Shown: positions 1 through 6,779 of the stretch, in pieces
Layout: every line of letters starts with the position of its first letter
How positions within the stretch are numbered: the first letter of the stretch is position 1
Source: Nitrospirales bacterium
GTDB lineage: Bacteria; Nitrospirota; Nitrospiria; Nitrospirales; UBA8639
NCBI GenBank assembly: GCA_021603905.1
Contig: BQIU01000043.1
Location: 1 to 34,165 of the forward strand
Length of the DNA: 34,165 nucleotides
Direction: 5' to 3'
Position numbers and translations under genes: made by a program
The notes under the pieces: generated by a model
Seen by the model: only the letters and a program-made list of their open reading frames with translations
Told to the model about the DNA's origin: nothing
Databases searched by the model: none

Positions 1-1
1 G

Positions 2-1942
2 ATGGCTTCCAAATCTCGTTCTACAAAAAAAACAAAACCTGCTCGTTCGTCTTCTGAAAAAAACCCCATTCACAATACAAAACTTGATCTCAAGGCATCC
101 CGTGGAAGAAAGCTACACATTACCGATGTCGCACTGCGTGATGGACATCAGTCTCTCCTTGCCACGCGAATGCGAACAGAAGATCTTCTTCCAATTGCCT
201 CACAATTAGATTCTGTCGGGTTCTGGTCACTTGAAGTCTGGGGCGGAGCCACTTTTGACTCATGCCTTCGATTTCTTAAGGAAGACCCATGGGAACGCCT
301 TCGGGCCTTTCGCGAAGCAGCGCCCAACACTCGACTCCAAATGCTGCTTCGTGGACAAAATTTAGTCGGATACCGACATTATGCCGATGATGTCTTAGAA
401 AAATTCATTGAACTCTCGGCTAAAAATGGAATTGATGTGTTTCGAATTTTTGATGCTCTCAACGATATACGAAATATGAAATATGCCATGGAAGTTGCGA
501 AAAGTTGTGGCAAACATGTCGAAGCGACGATTTGCTACACCGTGAGCCCTGTGCATAGCCTTAATCATTTTGTCGAACAGGCGAAGCAACTCGAAGACCT
601 TGGGACCGATACCATCTGCATTAAAGACATGGCCGGGCTTCTCCCCCCATTCGAAGCCTATGAACTCATGACGCGCCTCAAAGCAACCGTGCGGGTTCCC
701 ATTCATCTGCATACGCACTACACCTCAGGAATGGCTTCGATGTCAGCCCTCATGGCCGTTCTCGGAGGACTGGACATTCTAGATACCGCGATGTCTCCCC
801 TGGCTGGCGGCACCTCTCACCCTCCAACAGAGTCCTTTATTGCCGCGTTACGGAATACCCCCTATGATACGGGATTAAATCTTCAAGACTTAGCACCAGC
901 CGCCGATGGTCTTCGAAAAGTGCGCAAACGGTATCGCCAATTTGAAAGTGATTTCACGGGAGTCGATACGGACATTTTGGTGTCGCAAGTTCCTGGAGGC
1001 ATGCTTTCAAACCTCGCAGCACAGTTAGCAGAACAGAATGCCCTCGATAAAATGAAAGAAGTGCTCAGTGAGATCCCTCGTGTTCGCAAGGATATGGGAT
1101 ATCCCCCATTGGTGACCCCATCAAGTCAAATCGTCGGAACCCAGGCCACGCTTAATGTGTTAACTGGCGAACGATACAAGGTCATCACAAACGAAACCAA
1201 AAACTATTTTCGAGGACTTTATGGCACACCGCCTGGCTCACTCAATTCATCTATTCGAAAGCAATCGCTCGAGGGAGAACAACCAGTCAAAGGGCGTCCA
1301 GCGGATAGTCTCGATCCAGAACTTGACGATGCCAAAGAAGAGCTGAAGGAACAACAAGCTTCACCTGAAGACTTAGTCTCCTATGCCATGCTGCCATCCG
1401 TTGCACTACAGTTTTTTGATGAACGCGAACGTGGAGAGCTGAAACCTGAACAACTCGACCCACCAGGCGAAGGCGGACCATTTGTGGCCACCGACCTGCA
1501 CCTTGCACCTGTTGAATTTAAGGTAACCGTCCATGGAGAGTCCTATCACATCCGTGTATCCGGAGCGGGACGAACGGTAGATGGGATCAAACCCTACTAC
1601 ATCAAAGTTGATGATAAACTCGAGGAAGTCTATCTTGAACCTCTTCAAGAAGTCTTAGCCGGAGGACCGGAAGCGGCGGTCAGCGATGGTGAAACAAAAT
1701 CGACGGACGGACGACCAAAACCCACCAAACCTGGAGACGTGACGACCCCCATGCCCGGACGAGTCGTGAAGGTTTTTGTCAATCAAGGTGATGCCGTCGA
1801 AGCAGGAGACTCGTTACTCGTCGTTGAAGCCATGAAGATGGAGAATCGCGTCCAATCTCCCATTGCGGGTACGGTGTCAGCCATCTTTGTTCAAGAAGGA
1901 GATGAAGTGAATCCCGACGAAACGCTGATTCAACTAGAGTAA
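2..1942 (+). CDS. pycB: Pyruvate carboxylase subunit B / oxaloacetate decarboxylase alpha-type carboxyltransferase with biotin carrier
   Basis: The 646-aa protein transfers the carboxyl group between carboxybiotin and pyruvate/oxaloacetate. An HMGL-like carboxyltransferase barrel occupies about residues 38-310, with TDVALRDGHQSL at the metal/substrate site and the HLHTHYTSG histidines. A conserved carboxylase domain follows (about 330-560), and a biotinyl domain ends the protein. The AMKM motif puts the biotinyl lysine at K612. The first ~30 residues are a basic, Ser/Lys-rich extension. The ATG is at the second base of the window, so the upstream RBS is unseen and an earlier start cannot be excluded. 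There is no membrane partner downstream as in Na+-pumping OadGAB. A stand-alone biotin carboxylase (PycA) upstream of the window would make this anaplerotic pyruvate carboxylase, which I infer. The next gene starts 3 nt after the stop. Confidence 0.93.
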   Translation: MASKSRSTKKTKPARSSSEKNPIHNTKLDLKASRGRKLHITDVALRDGHQSLLATRMRTEDLLPIASQLDSVGFWSLEVWGGATFDSCLRFLKEDPWERLRAFREAAPNTRLQMLLRGQNLVGYRHYADDVLEKFIELSAKNGIDVFRIFDALNDIRNMKYAMEVAKSCGKHVEATICYTVSPVHSLNHFVEQAKQLEDLGTDTICIKDMAGLLPPFEAYELMTRLKATVRVPIHLHTHYTSGMASMSALMAVLGGLDILDTAMSPLAGGTSHPPTESFIAALRNTPYDTGLNLQDLAPAADGLRKVRKRYRQFESDFTGVDTDILVSQVPGGMLSNLAAQLAEQNALDKMKEVLSEIPRVRKDMGYPPLVTPSSQIVGTQATLNVLTGERYKVITNETKNYFRGLYGTPPGSLNSSIRKQSLEGEQPVKGRPADSLDPELDDAKEELKEQQASPEDLVSYAMLPSVALQFFDERERGELKPEQLDPPGEGGPFVATDLHLAPVEFKVTVHGESYHIRVSGAGRTVDGIKPYYIKVDDKLEEVYLEPLQEVLAGGPEAAVSDGETKSTDGRPKPTKPGDVTTPMPGRVVKVFVNQGDAVEAGDSLLVVEAMKMENRVQSPIAGTVSAIFVQEGDEVNPDETLIQLE

Positions 1943-1945
1943 GCT

Positions 1946-2890
1946 GTGCGCTATCAATTCAAGCGTTGTTGGTGCGTCTTTGTCGTCTTTACGTTTATCG
2001 TTCACTCTGGGTGTACGAACACACCGAATCCCCCACCTTTGATTGAATCAATTCAACGAATACCCCTCCGAACCGTTAACATTGGTGGCCATCAGATCGC
2101 CTATATCGAAACAGGATCAGGGCATCCTCTTATTTTGATTCATGGTTTTGGGGGAGCCATGTGGAACTGGGAACACCAACAGTTCGCCTTGTCATCACAC
2201 TATCGAGTTATCACTGTTGATCTTTTGGGTTCCGGGATGTCCGCCAAGCCTGACATCGCCTACACCCCTTCGATGTTAACCACGTTCTTCATCAAATTTA
2301 TGAATGTGTTAGACATTGAAAAAGCCACATTACTTGGGAATTCCATGGGAGCCGGGCTAGCCATGGCAACGGCCCTCACCGAACCTCATCGTGTAAAATC
2401 CCTGATTTTAATCTCTGGTTTTCCTCAAACCTTCAAAGGCACAATTCATTCATCCCTCTATCAACGATTTCTTGAGCACCGTCCCCCCCTGTGGTTGGCC
2501 AAGATGGGAAATTGGATGGCTGGACGTTGGGCCACTCGACAGGTCCTTGAAGAAATCCTGTATGATGTTACATTATTAACACCAGCGGTGATCGAACGAT
2601 CATATCAAAACAGAATGCATGTGGACGTCCTCACGCCTTTATATTCACTCGTGGAACATATGGATGAATGGGAGCACCAATATGGAGCACGCCTTCAAGA
2701 GATACGTCAGCCCACTCTGATCCTTTGGGGAGAAGAAGATCAAGTTTTCCGACCGACTGTTGGCCAACACTTACAAGAGCTGATCCCTCAGGCAACATGG
2801 CATCTCATTCCCAAGGCCGGACATCTTCTTCAGTGGGAAAGACCTGAATCAGTTAATGCCTATATCCAAGATTTTTTAGCGAAACCGTAA
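1946..2890 (+). CDS. Alpha/beta-hydrolase fold lipoprotein
   Basis: The 314-aa protein starts at GTG, 3 nt after the pycB stop, so translational coupling is likely. An N-terminal hydrophobic segment ends in HSGC at about residue 23, a degenerate lipobox that suggests export and lipid anchoring. The mature part is a classic alpha/beta hydrolase. It has an oxyanion-hole HGFGGAMWNW, a nucleophile elbow GNSMG (Ser nucleophile), an acidic residue in LWGEEDQVF and the catalytic His in KAGHLLQWE near the C-terminus. The family includes esterases, lipases and C-C hydrolases, and the substrate cannot be read from the sequence. Linkage to pycB looks like shared transcription rather than shared pathway. 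Confidence 0.88.
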   Translation: MRYQFKRCWCVFVVFTFIVHSGCTNTPNPPPLIESIQRIPLRTVNIGGHQIAYIETGSGHPLILIHGFGGAMWNWEHQQFALSSHYRVITVDLLGSGMSAKPDIAYTPSMLTTFFIKFMNVLDIEKATLLGNSMGAGLAMATALTEPHRVKSLILISGFPQTFKGTIHSSLYQRFLEHRPPLWLAKMGNWMAGRWATRQVLEEILYDVTLLTPAVIERSYQNRMHVDVLTPLYSLVEHMDEWEHQYGARLQEIRQPTLILWGEEDQVFRPTVGQHLQELIPQATWHLIPKAGHLLQWERPESVNAYIQDFLAKP

Positions 2891-2945
2891 TCGTGACATG
2901 ATACGACAGACCGTACAGCCTTAACCTGTCACTATGGAGAATCAC

Positions 2946-3611
2946 ATGAATACTGAGATAAAGACCTGGTATACGCTCATTGCGCTCGTGGGGCTCTGGT
3001 TGTTTGCTGGATGCTCGACAATGGGAGGTAAACACGAAAACGGATTTACCTATACCGAGATACCCGTCACCTATGAAACCGCGTACCCAGGAGAGGGTAA
3101 TCACATACTGTTTCGTGGGAAAGAACTTCCATTATCGGGAGCACCCATAGAGGTGGGTGATACGCTTCGCTCAGCACAAGTGACCAAAGAAGATTTGTCA
3201 CTCAGCACGTTGAACGGACTCAACAACCCAATACGGATCATTAATATTGTGCCGTCGCTCGACACGAAAGTCTGTGAACAACAAACGCACTATCTCAGTG
3301 AAAAAAACCAAGGTCTCGACCAGCAAGTACAACTCATTACCATCAGCGTCGATACGCCATTTGCGCAAAAACGATTTGCACAGGAAGCCAACATCGATAA
3401 CGTATTATTTTTATCGGATTATCGTGGTGGAGAATTCGGAAAAACCCATGGTCTGCTTCTGGGAGGGCCGCATGTGCTAGCCAGAGCGGTCATGGTAGTT
3501 GATCAACACAACATCCTTCGGTACATGCAAGTGACGCCCGACCTTGGGAAACTTCCCGATATGGAGGCCGCCTTTCAAGAAGCGAGACGCCTCCTGGACA
3601 CTCCCTCATGA
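2946..3611 (+). CDS. tpx: Membrane-anchored thiol peroxidase (Tpx-like peroxiredoxin)
   Basis: A peroxiredoxin of the Tpx family that reduces hydroperoxides, here predicted outside the cytoplasm. I chose ATG 2946 because GGAG at 2936-2939 lies 6 nt before it. An in-frame ATG at 2934 overlaps that SD. The N-terminus is a hydrophobic segment ending LFAGC, a good lipobox. The peroxidatic cysteine sits in VPSLDTKVC (C110 from this start), and the downstream Tpx block DTPFAQKRF and the SDYRGGEFGKTHG arginine are kept. In E. coli Tpx the resolving cysteine follows SRF (SRFCG). Here the equivalent residue is Ala145 (KRFAQ), so the enzyme would have to be 1-Cys or use an external thiol. The next gene overlaps the stop by 4 nt. 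Confidence 0.85.
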   Translation: MNTEIKTWYTLIALVGLWLFAGCSTMGGKHENGFTYTEIPVTYETAYPGEGNHILFRGKELPLSGAPIEVGDTLRSAQVTKEDLSLSTLNGLNNPIRIINIVPSLDTKVCEQQTHYLSEKNQGLDQQVQLITISVDTPFAQKRFAQEANIDNVLFLSDYRGGEFGKTHGLLLGGPHVLARAVMVVDQHNILRYMQVTPDLGKLPDMEAAFQEARRLLDTPS

Positions 3612-4276
3612 CATTCTCAGATCAATTACGGAGACGTGCAGCCTCGATCTGGAAGGCTCAATTAACTCACCCCTTTGTCATCGCATTAGGGAAAGGCACG
3701 CTCCCAGCTCGAAAATTTCAATATTATATTCTGCAAGATGCCCGATATCTTGAAGAACTCGCCAGAATATTCGCCACTGGAGCCAAACGTGCCAGAGACC
3801 CAGAAACAGCCCTTCATTTTGCCAAACTCGTAGAAGAAACGATTACGGTGGAACGTGGACTTCATCAAAACTATGGTAAACATTGGAAGCTATCGCCCAA
3901 ACAAATGCGAACGAGCCCAATGTCTCCAACAAACTATGCCTATTGCCGGCACATGCGAAGCGTGGCGCAAGAAGGCACACTGGGCGAAATAACCGTTGTC
4001 GCACTTCCCTGCGCCTGGATCTATTGTGAAATTGGGAAACATCTCTTACGAAAAGGGCTCCCCAAAGCCACTCATCCTTACCGTGATTGGTTGATGATGT
4101 ACGGCTCACCAGAGTTCGCTGAAGTGGCTCAATGGATGCGTACGCTTGTAGACCGCTGTGCAAAGTCGGCTGGCTCAGCAGAAAAAGCTCGAATGGAAGA
4201 AGCCTTCCTGATCAGTTCCCGTTACGAATGGATGTTTTGGGACATGGCTTGGCGTGAAGAAAGCTGGCCAGTGTAG
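3608..4276 (+). CDS. tenA: TenA family aminopyrimidine aminohydrolase (thiaminase II)
   Basis: The 222-aa all-helical protein belongs to the TenA/PqqC heme-oxygenase-like fold. TenA hydrolyses thiamin or aminopyrimidine breakdown products for thiamin salvage. Catalytic positions match B. subtilis TenA: D44 in ILQDARYL, the nucleophile C135 in LPCAWIYCEIG, and an acidic residue E207 in SSRYEWMFWDMA. The start ATG overlaps the tpx stop (ATGA), which implies translational coupling. No other thiamin genes and no TPP-riboswitch-like leader were recognised nearby. PqqC is less likely because the TenA cysteine and its surrounding motif are intact. It is the last gene of the opening operon; only a weak hairpin follows, without a T-run. 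Confidence 0.9.
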   Translation: MTFSDQLRRRAASIWKAQLTHPFVIALGKGTLPARKFQYYILQDARYLEELARIFATGAKRARDPETALHFAKLVEETITVERGLHQNYGKHWKLSPKQMRTSPMSPTNYAYCRHMRSVAQEGTLGEITVVALPCAWIYCEIGKHLLRKGLPKATHPYRDWLMMYGSPEFAEVAQWMRTLVDRCAKSAGSAEKARMEEAFLISSRYEWMFWDMAWREESWPV

Positions 4277-4465
4277 CGAGAGATACCGAATGGTTCTAGA
4301 ATGAGAAGAAGCAATTTCTACGTATTGGAACTTGAGAATTGAATAGCGTAAAAATAACTGTCGTGATACGTCGATTGGCAGCAAGACTCCTTGCAACCCC
4401 GCTCTTACACTATTCGATTCAATCAAATCTGGGGTTTTCCTTTCCATGCTTCACAGCCTTGGCAG

Positions 4466-4481
4466 TGCGGGTATACCCGCA
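4466..4481. repeat. 16-bp perfect palindrome
   Basis: TGCGGGTATACCCGCA is self-complementary over all 16 bases with no spacer. It lies ~190 bp after tenA in non-coding DNA. It has no T-run, so it is not a standard terminator. A dimeric protein binding site or part of a mobile-element scar are both possible. Confidence 0.6.
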
Positions 4482-4586
4482 AGCTTCCCTCATCATTCAC
4501 AATAAACTTCGTATCTTATAGCCATTTCTAATAACTTCCGCATGTTTGAAGTGAGTAATTTCGCGGGGTTAGTTGATATGCCTCGG

Positions 4587-4613
4587 TTGGAACTTACTTG
4601 GATTCGCTATAAT
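4587..4613 (+). promoter_or_regulatory. Candidate sigma70-like promoter
   Basis: TATAAT at 4608-4613 is preceded by TTGGAA at 4587-4592, with a 15-nt spacer that is shorter than optimal. Predicted transcription would begin near 4620 and run into GAGGA (4654-4658) and the small ORF at 4667. Confidence 0.35.
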
Positions 4614-4666
4614 ATGTTGAGTCCAAAGTCGACAAAATTCAATCCGACTCCTTGAGGACAACACAC

Positions 4667-4714
4667 ATGCCGGAATCCATTGTTGTTCTTACTTACGAAT
4701 ACCGTGAGGAATAG
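4667..4714 (+). CDS. Possible 15-residue ORF (leader peptide or gene remnant)
   Basis: ATG 4667 is preceded by GAGGA at 4654-4658 with 8-nt spacing, and by a promoter-like TATAAT about 54 nt upstream. The product would be MPESIVVLTYEYREE. Its 3' end overlaps the end of the convergent SH3-protein gene by 22 nt. It could be a true micro-ORF, a leader peptide, or the 5' stub of a gene lost by rearrangement. There is no homology evidence. Confidence 0.25.
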   Translation: MPESIVVLTYEYREE

Positions 4715-5385
4715 CTACTGGTCTTTCGAGGTCGTGCTTTAATGACCACTCCAAAGATCAGACCAATAAGCACGAGAGCGCCACCATACACCAGCCAATC
4801 ACGTTGTACGTTGTCTTCCAATCGTTTCACCGTAGAGGTCAGTTCACTCACATCATGACGTAAGCGTTCGTTCTGCTGAGTCAGTTCGACATTACGGGCA
4901 TGCTCTTTGATTGGATTAGCCGAGACTCGCTTCAGTTCATTCAGCTCTTTGGTCAGTGATTCGACCTGCGAACTCAGCGTCCGATTGGTGGCCTCAGCTT
5001 CTTTGTACTTAGATTGAATACTGGCATGTACCTGACGGTCTTTTGCCATTTGCGCGTCAAGCCGTTGAAAACGTTTCTCTGAAGCCGCAAGTTTATCGCG
5101 GGCAATCGGGGCGGCAACCAAATATTGAGACCGCACCCAACCTTCCGTCCCACCGTCGGTTCGAACTTGAGTGAATTCACCCTCCTCATCAGTCCCGAGT
5201 ACAGTGAGGCGAGTTCCACTCGGTAGACCACTATGAATAATACGATGACCCGTAGTCGGCCCACTCCTCATCGGTACTTTCAACTCGTCAGAGATATAAT
5301 TCACATCTCCGACTGCCGCGAATGACTGCGTGGTGAGCGTAGGATAAGAAAACAGGAACAAGACGAAATAGATGAAGAATTTCAA
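4693..5385 (-). CDS. SH3-domain / coiled-coil membrane protein (TIGR04211-like)
   Basis: The product has a signal peptide ending around SFAA, then a bacterial SH3 domain (about residues 30-90, with VPMRSGPTTGHRII and GWVRSQYL). A long coiled coil follows (about 95-200, many Glu/Leu/Gln heptads), then one C-terminal transmembrane helix and a basic tail. This is the layout of the TIGR04211 SH3-domain family (E. coli YgiM-like), an inner-membrane protein of unknown role facing the periplasm. The start is taken as TTG 5385, because AAGGAGG at 5401-5395 lies 9 nt before it and the signal peptide then begins MKFFIYFVLF. An in-frame ATG at 5415 overlaps the transposase stop as TAATG and has no SD. 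The gene lies directly behind the RAYT. Confidence 0.8.
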   Translation of the reverse strand: MKFFIYFVLFLFSYPTLTTQSFAAVGDVNYISDELKVPMRSGPTTGHRIIHSGLPSGTRLTVLGTDEEGEFTQVRTDGGTEGWVRSQYLVAAPIARDKLAASEKRFQRLDAQMAKDRQVHASIQSKYKEAEATNRTLSSQVESLTKELNELKRVSANPIKEHARNVELTQQNERLRHDVSELTSTVKRLEDNVQRDWLVYGGALVLIGLIFGVVIKARPRKTSSYSSRYS

Positions 5386-5394
5386 AATGAATAG

Positions 5395-5401
5395 CCTCCT
5401 T
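5395..5401 (-). promoter_or_regulatory. RBS that decides a TTG start
   Basis: AAGGAGG on the minus strand is 9 nt upstream of TTG 5385-5383. It favours this start over ATG 5415 for the SH3-domain protein. Confidence 0.7.
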
Positions 5402-5407
5402 GCTATA

Positions 5408-5427
5408 GGGATCATTACTTGACTTTA
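5408..5427 (+). repeat. Left inverted repeat of the RAYT unit
   Basis: GGGATCATTACTTGACTTTA matches, in inverted orientation, the repeat at 6382-6401 in 16 of 20 positions. It contains the transposase stop codon and lies just upstream of the SH3-gene RBS. Confidence 0.65.
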
Positions 5428-6353
5428 CATAACTGATGAGCCTTTGCTTGTTCACGACTCAGCCCTTGACTCTCGAGTGTCCGTTGGATGTGCGAGATCC
5501 GAGAAGGAGAAACCCCAAATCGGCCTGCGACAACACTCAACGGTTCGTTCGCAACTCGCCGCAGCAACCAGGCTGCACACTGATACGCTCCCTGATGCTC
5601 CCGTGTAAGCAGGTCCTGGGGCTTGAGGGAATAGACCAGTCCGACCCGGGTTAACACCTGCTTTCCCGTCAAACGAGTCGGCGGTGTTTGTGCACGGATA
5701 CCATTCTTCAGAGATTGTCTCTTCACAAGTTTCACCATGGAGGCTAAAAACGGCTCAGTCCCTAAGAAAATCTGACTTCGCACATGTTTCCAGGGAGACG
5801 GCTCATCAAGACCGTCTTGCACAAATTGCTGATAACGCCGTCGAGCCTCATCTTTTGACCGGTGAAAAAGCTGATAAATTCCAAGCACATCCACCCAATC
5901 CGAGGCTGTCTCCCGACCCGCCGTGACTCGATAACTGCTCCACTTCCAATCTTGAACCTGTTTGACCAAACCGGCTCGCACCGGATTGAGCACGATATAA
6001 CGGCACAGCTCTAATAAATAGACATCCTTCTCAACAAGAATACTCTTGAACCGGCCTTGCAGCACATGTCCCATTTGTTGATGACGACGATTAAAGGTTT
6101 GGGTGTATAGACTATTCAATCGGCGCATACCCCGACTAAGATTCCCTTCAGGCGTCTCAAGCACAAGATGGTAATGGTTATTCATCAAACAGTAGGCATA
6201 GCATCGCCAATGTTGTTGGCTCACTTCACAACCGAGGAGATTCAGAAATCGGCAACGGTCCTGGTCATCAAGATAGATATCATGCTGCGCGTGACCCCGA
6301 GCCGTCACATGATATAGCGCACCAGCATACTCCAACCGTAATTGTCTGGCCAT
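5415..6353 (-). CDS. REP-associated tyrosine transposase (RAYT, Y1_Tnp family)
   Basis: This is a single-strand-specific HUH transposase related to IS200/IS605 TnpA. Using ATG 6353 (MARQLRLEYAGALYHVT, the usual family start; GTG 6359 is an alternative), the N-terminal Y1 domain holds the HUH-type metal motif H60-Y-H62 in MNNHYHLVLE. The nucleophile tyrosine is Y119 in LCRYIVLNPVRAG. The C-terminal ~80 residues form a helix-turn-helix resembling the DnaA C-terminal domain (VVAGRFGVSPSRISHIQ), seen in longer RAYTs. The 312-aa length fits that subgroup. The reading frame looks intact. Imperfect inverted repeats at 5408-5427 and 6382-6401 flank it, as expected for REP-like substrates. Confidence 0.9.
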   Translation of the reverse strand: MARQLRLEYAGALYHVTARGHAQHDIYLDDQDRCRFLNLLGCEVSQQHWRCYAYCLMNNHYHLVLETPEGNLSRGMRRLNSLYTQTFNRRHQQMGHVLQGRFKSILVEKDVYLLELCRYIVLNPVRAGLVKQVQDWKWSSYRVTAGRETASDWVDVLGIYQLFHRSKDEARRRYQQFVQDGLDEPSPWKHVRSQIFLGTEPFLASMVKLVKRQSLKNGIRAQTPPTRLTGKQVLTRVGLVYSLKPQDLLTREHQGAYQCAAWLLRRVANEPLSVVAGRFGVSPSRISHIQRTLESQGLSREQAKAHQLCKVK

Positions 6354-6381
6354 ACTCACTAAGGCTAACGGGCAAGATCTA

Positions 6382-6401
6382 TTAAGTCAAACAATGACCC
6401 C
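6382..6401 (-). repeat. Right inverted repeat of the RAYT unit
   Basis: Read on the minus strand this is GGGGTCATTGTTTGACTTAA. It contains a mini-hairpin GTCA-attgtt-TGAC preceded by GGG, resembling a REP: a short guide followed by an imperfect palindrome. Its partner is at 5408-5427. Confidence 0.65.
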
Positions 6402-6414
6402 GACTGATGACATT

Positions 6415-6614
6415 TAGGTGAAGATGGGAAGACAACCCTTGATAAACGGCATAGCACATGACGCTCTCCACAAATGCACTCGCGTTCCTTCATGCGTCGT
6501 GAATGTGCAACACGATCAACAAAAACACCCATTAGACCAAAACCCTCTCTAGCATTGAGAGCTCAGTACTAGGAAAGATTTACATTACCTTGACTCTCCC
6601 ATAATCTTCACCTA
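6415..6614. repeat. 200-bp segment bounded by an 11-bp perfect inverted repeat
   Basis: TAGGTGAAGAT (6415-6425) and ATCTTCACCTA (6604-6614) are exact reverse complements. With a 3-nt gap the match continues over GGGA. The segment is non-coding and lies beside the RAYT, so a small non-autonomous element (MITE-like) is possible. Confidence 0.4.
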
Positions 6615-6730
6615 CAGTGCGGATTGCCTTCATACCGTCAGATCTCTCTGGGCATCGGGAAGCGAATGACTGTTTAAAAAGGCACAGAGCTTTCATTTCC
6701 GAGCATGCAACGATTCCCACTCGATTCTGA

Positions 6731-6747
6731 CCCTCAATCATTCAGGG
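6731..6747. promoter_or_regulatory. Operator-like palindrome upstream of the radical SAM gene
   Basis: CCCTcAATcATTcAGGG is palindromic at all but three spaced positions, and ends 32 nt before the ATG. It could be a regulator binding site, though no regulator is adjacent. Confidence 0.3.
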
Positions 6748-6779
6748 CCTTCTCTCCCCAACACATCTAGGGTGATCCC

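Larger units (their letters stand above)
4277..4666. other. Intergenic region with palindrome and promoter-like elements
   Basis: This ~390-bp stretch between tenA and the convergent SH3-protein gene has no convincing long ORF. Two reading frames of 60 and 90 codons cross it, but they lack RBSs and domain-like sequence. It contains a 16-bp perfect palindrome at 4466-4481 and a TATAAT box at 4608-4613 that leads to the 15-codon ORF at 4667. Nothing else was recognised. Confidence 0.6.
6360..6779. other. Divergent intergenic region with several inverted repeats
   Basis: This 420-bp gap between the transposase and the radical SAM gene has no supportable ORF. It holds the right RAYT repeat (6382-6401), a widely spaced 11-bp inverted repeat (6415-6425 with 6604-6614), a small CTCTC/GAGAG hairpin near 6545-6560, and an operator-like palindrome at 6731-6747 in front of the radical SAM gene. 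Confidence 0.6.

Noticed and set aside
4339..4521. 60-codon plus-strand frame after tenA
   Set aside because: It has no RBS or conserved features, and the 16-bp palindrome lies inside it.
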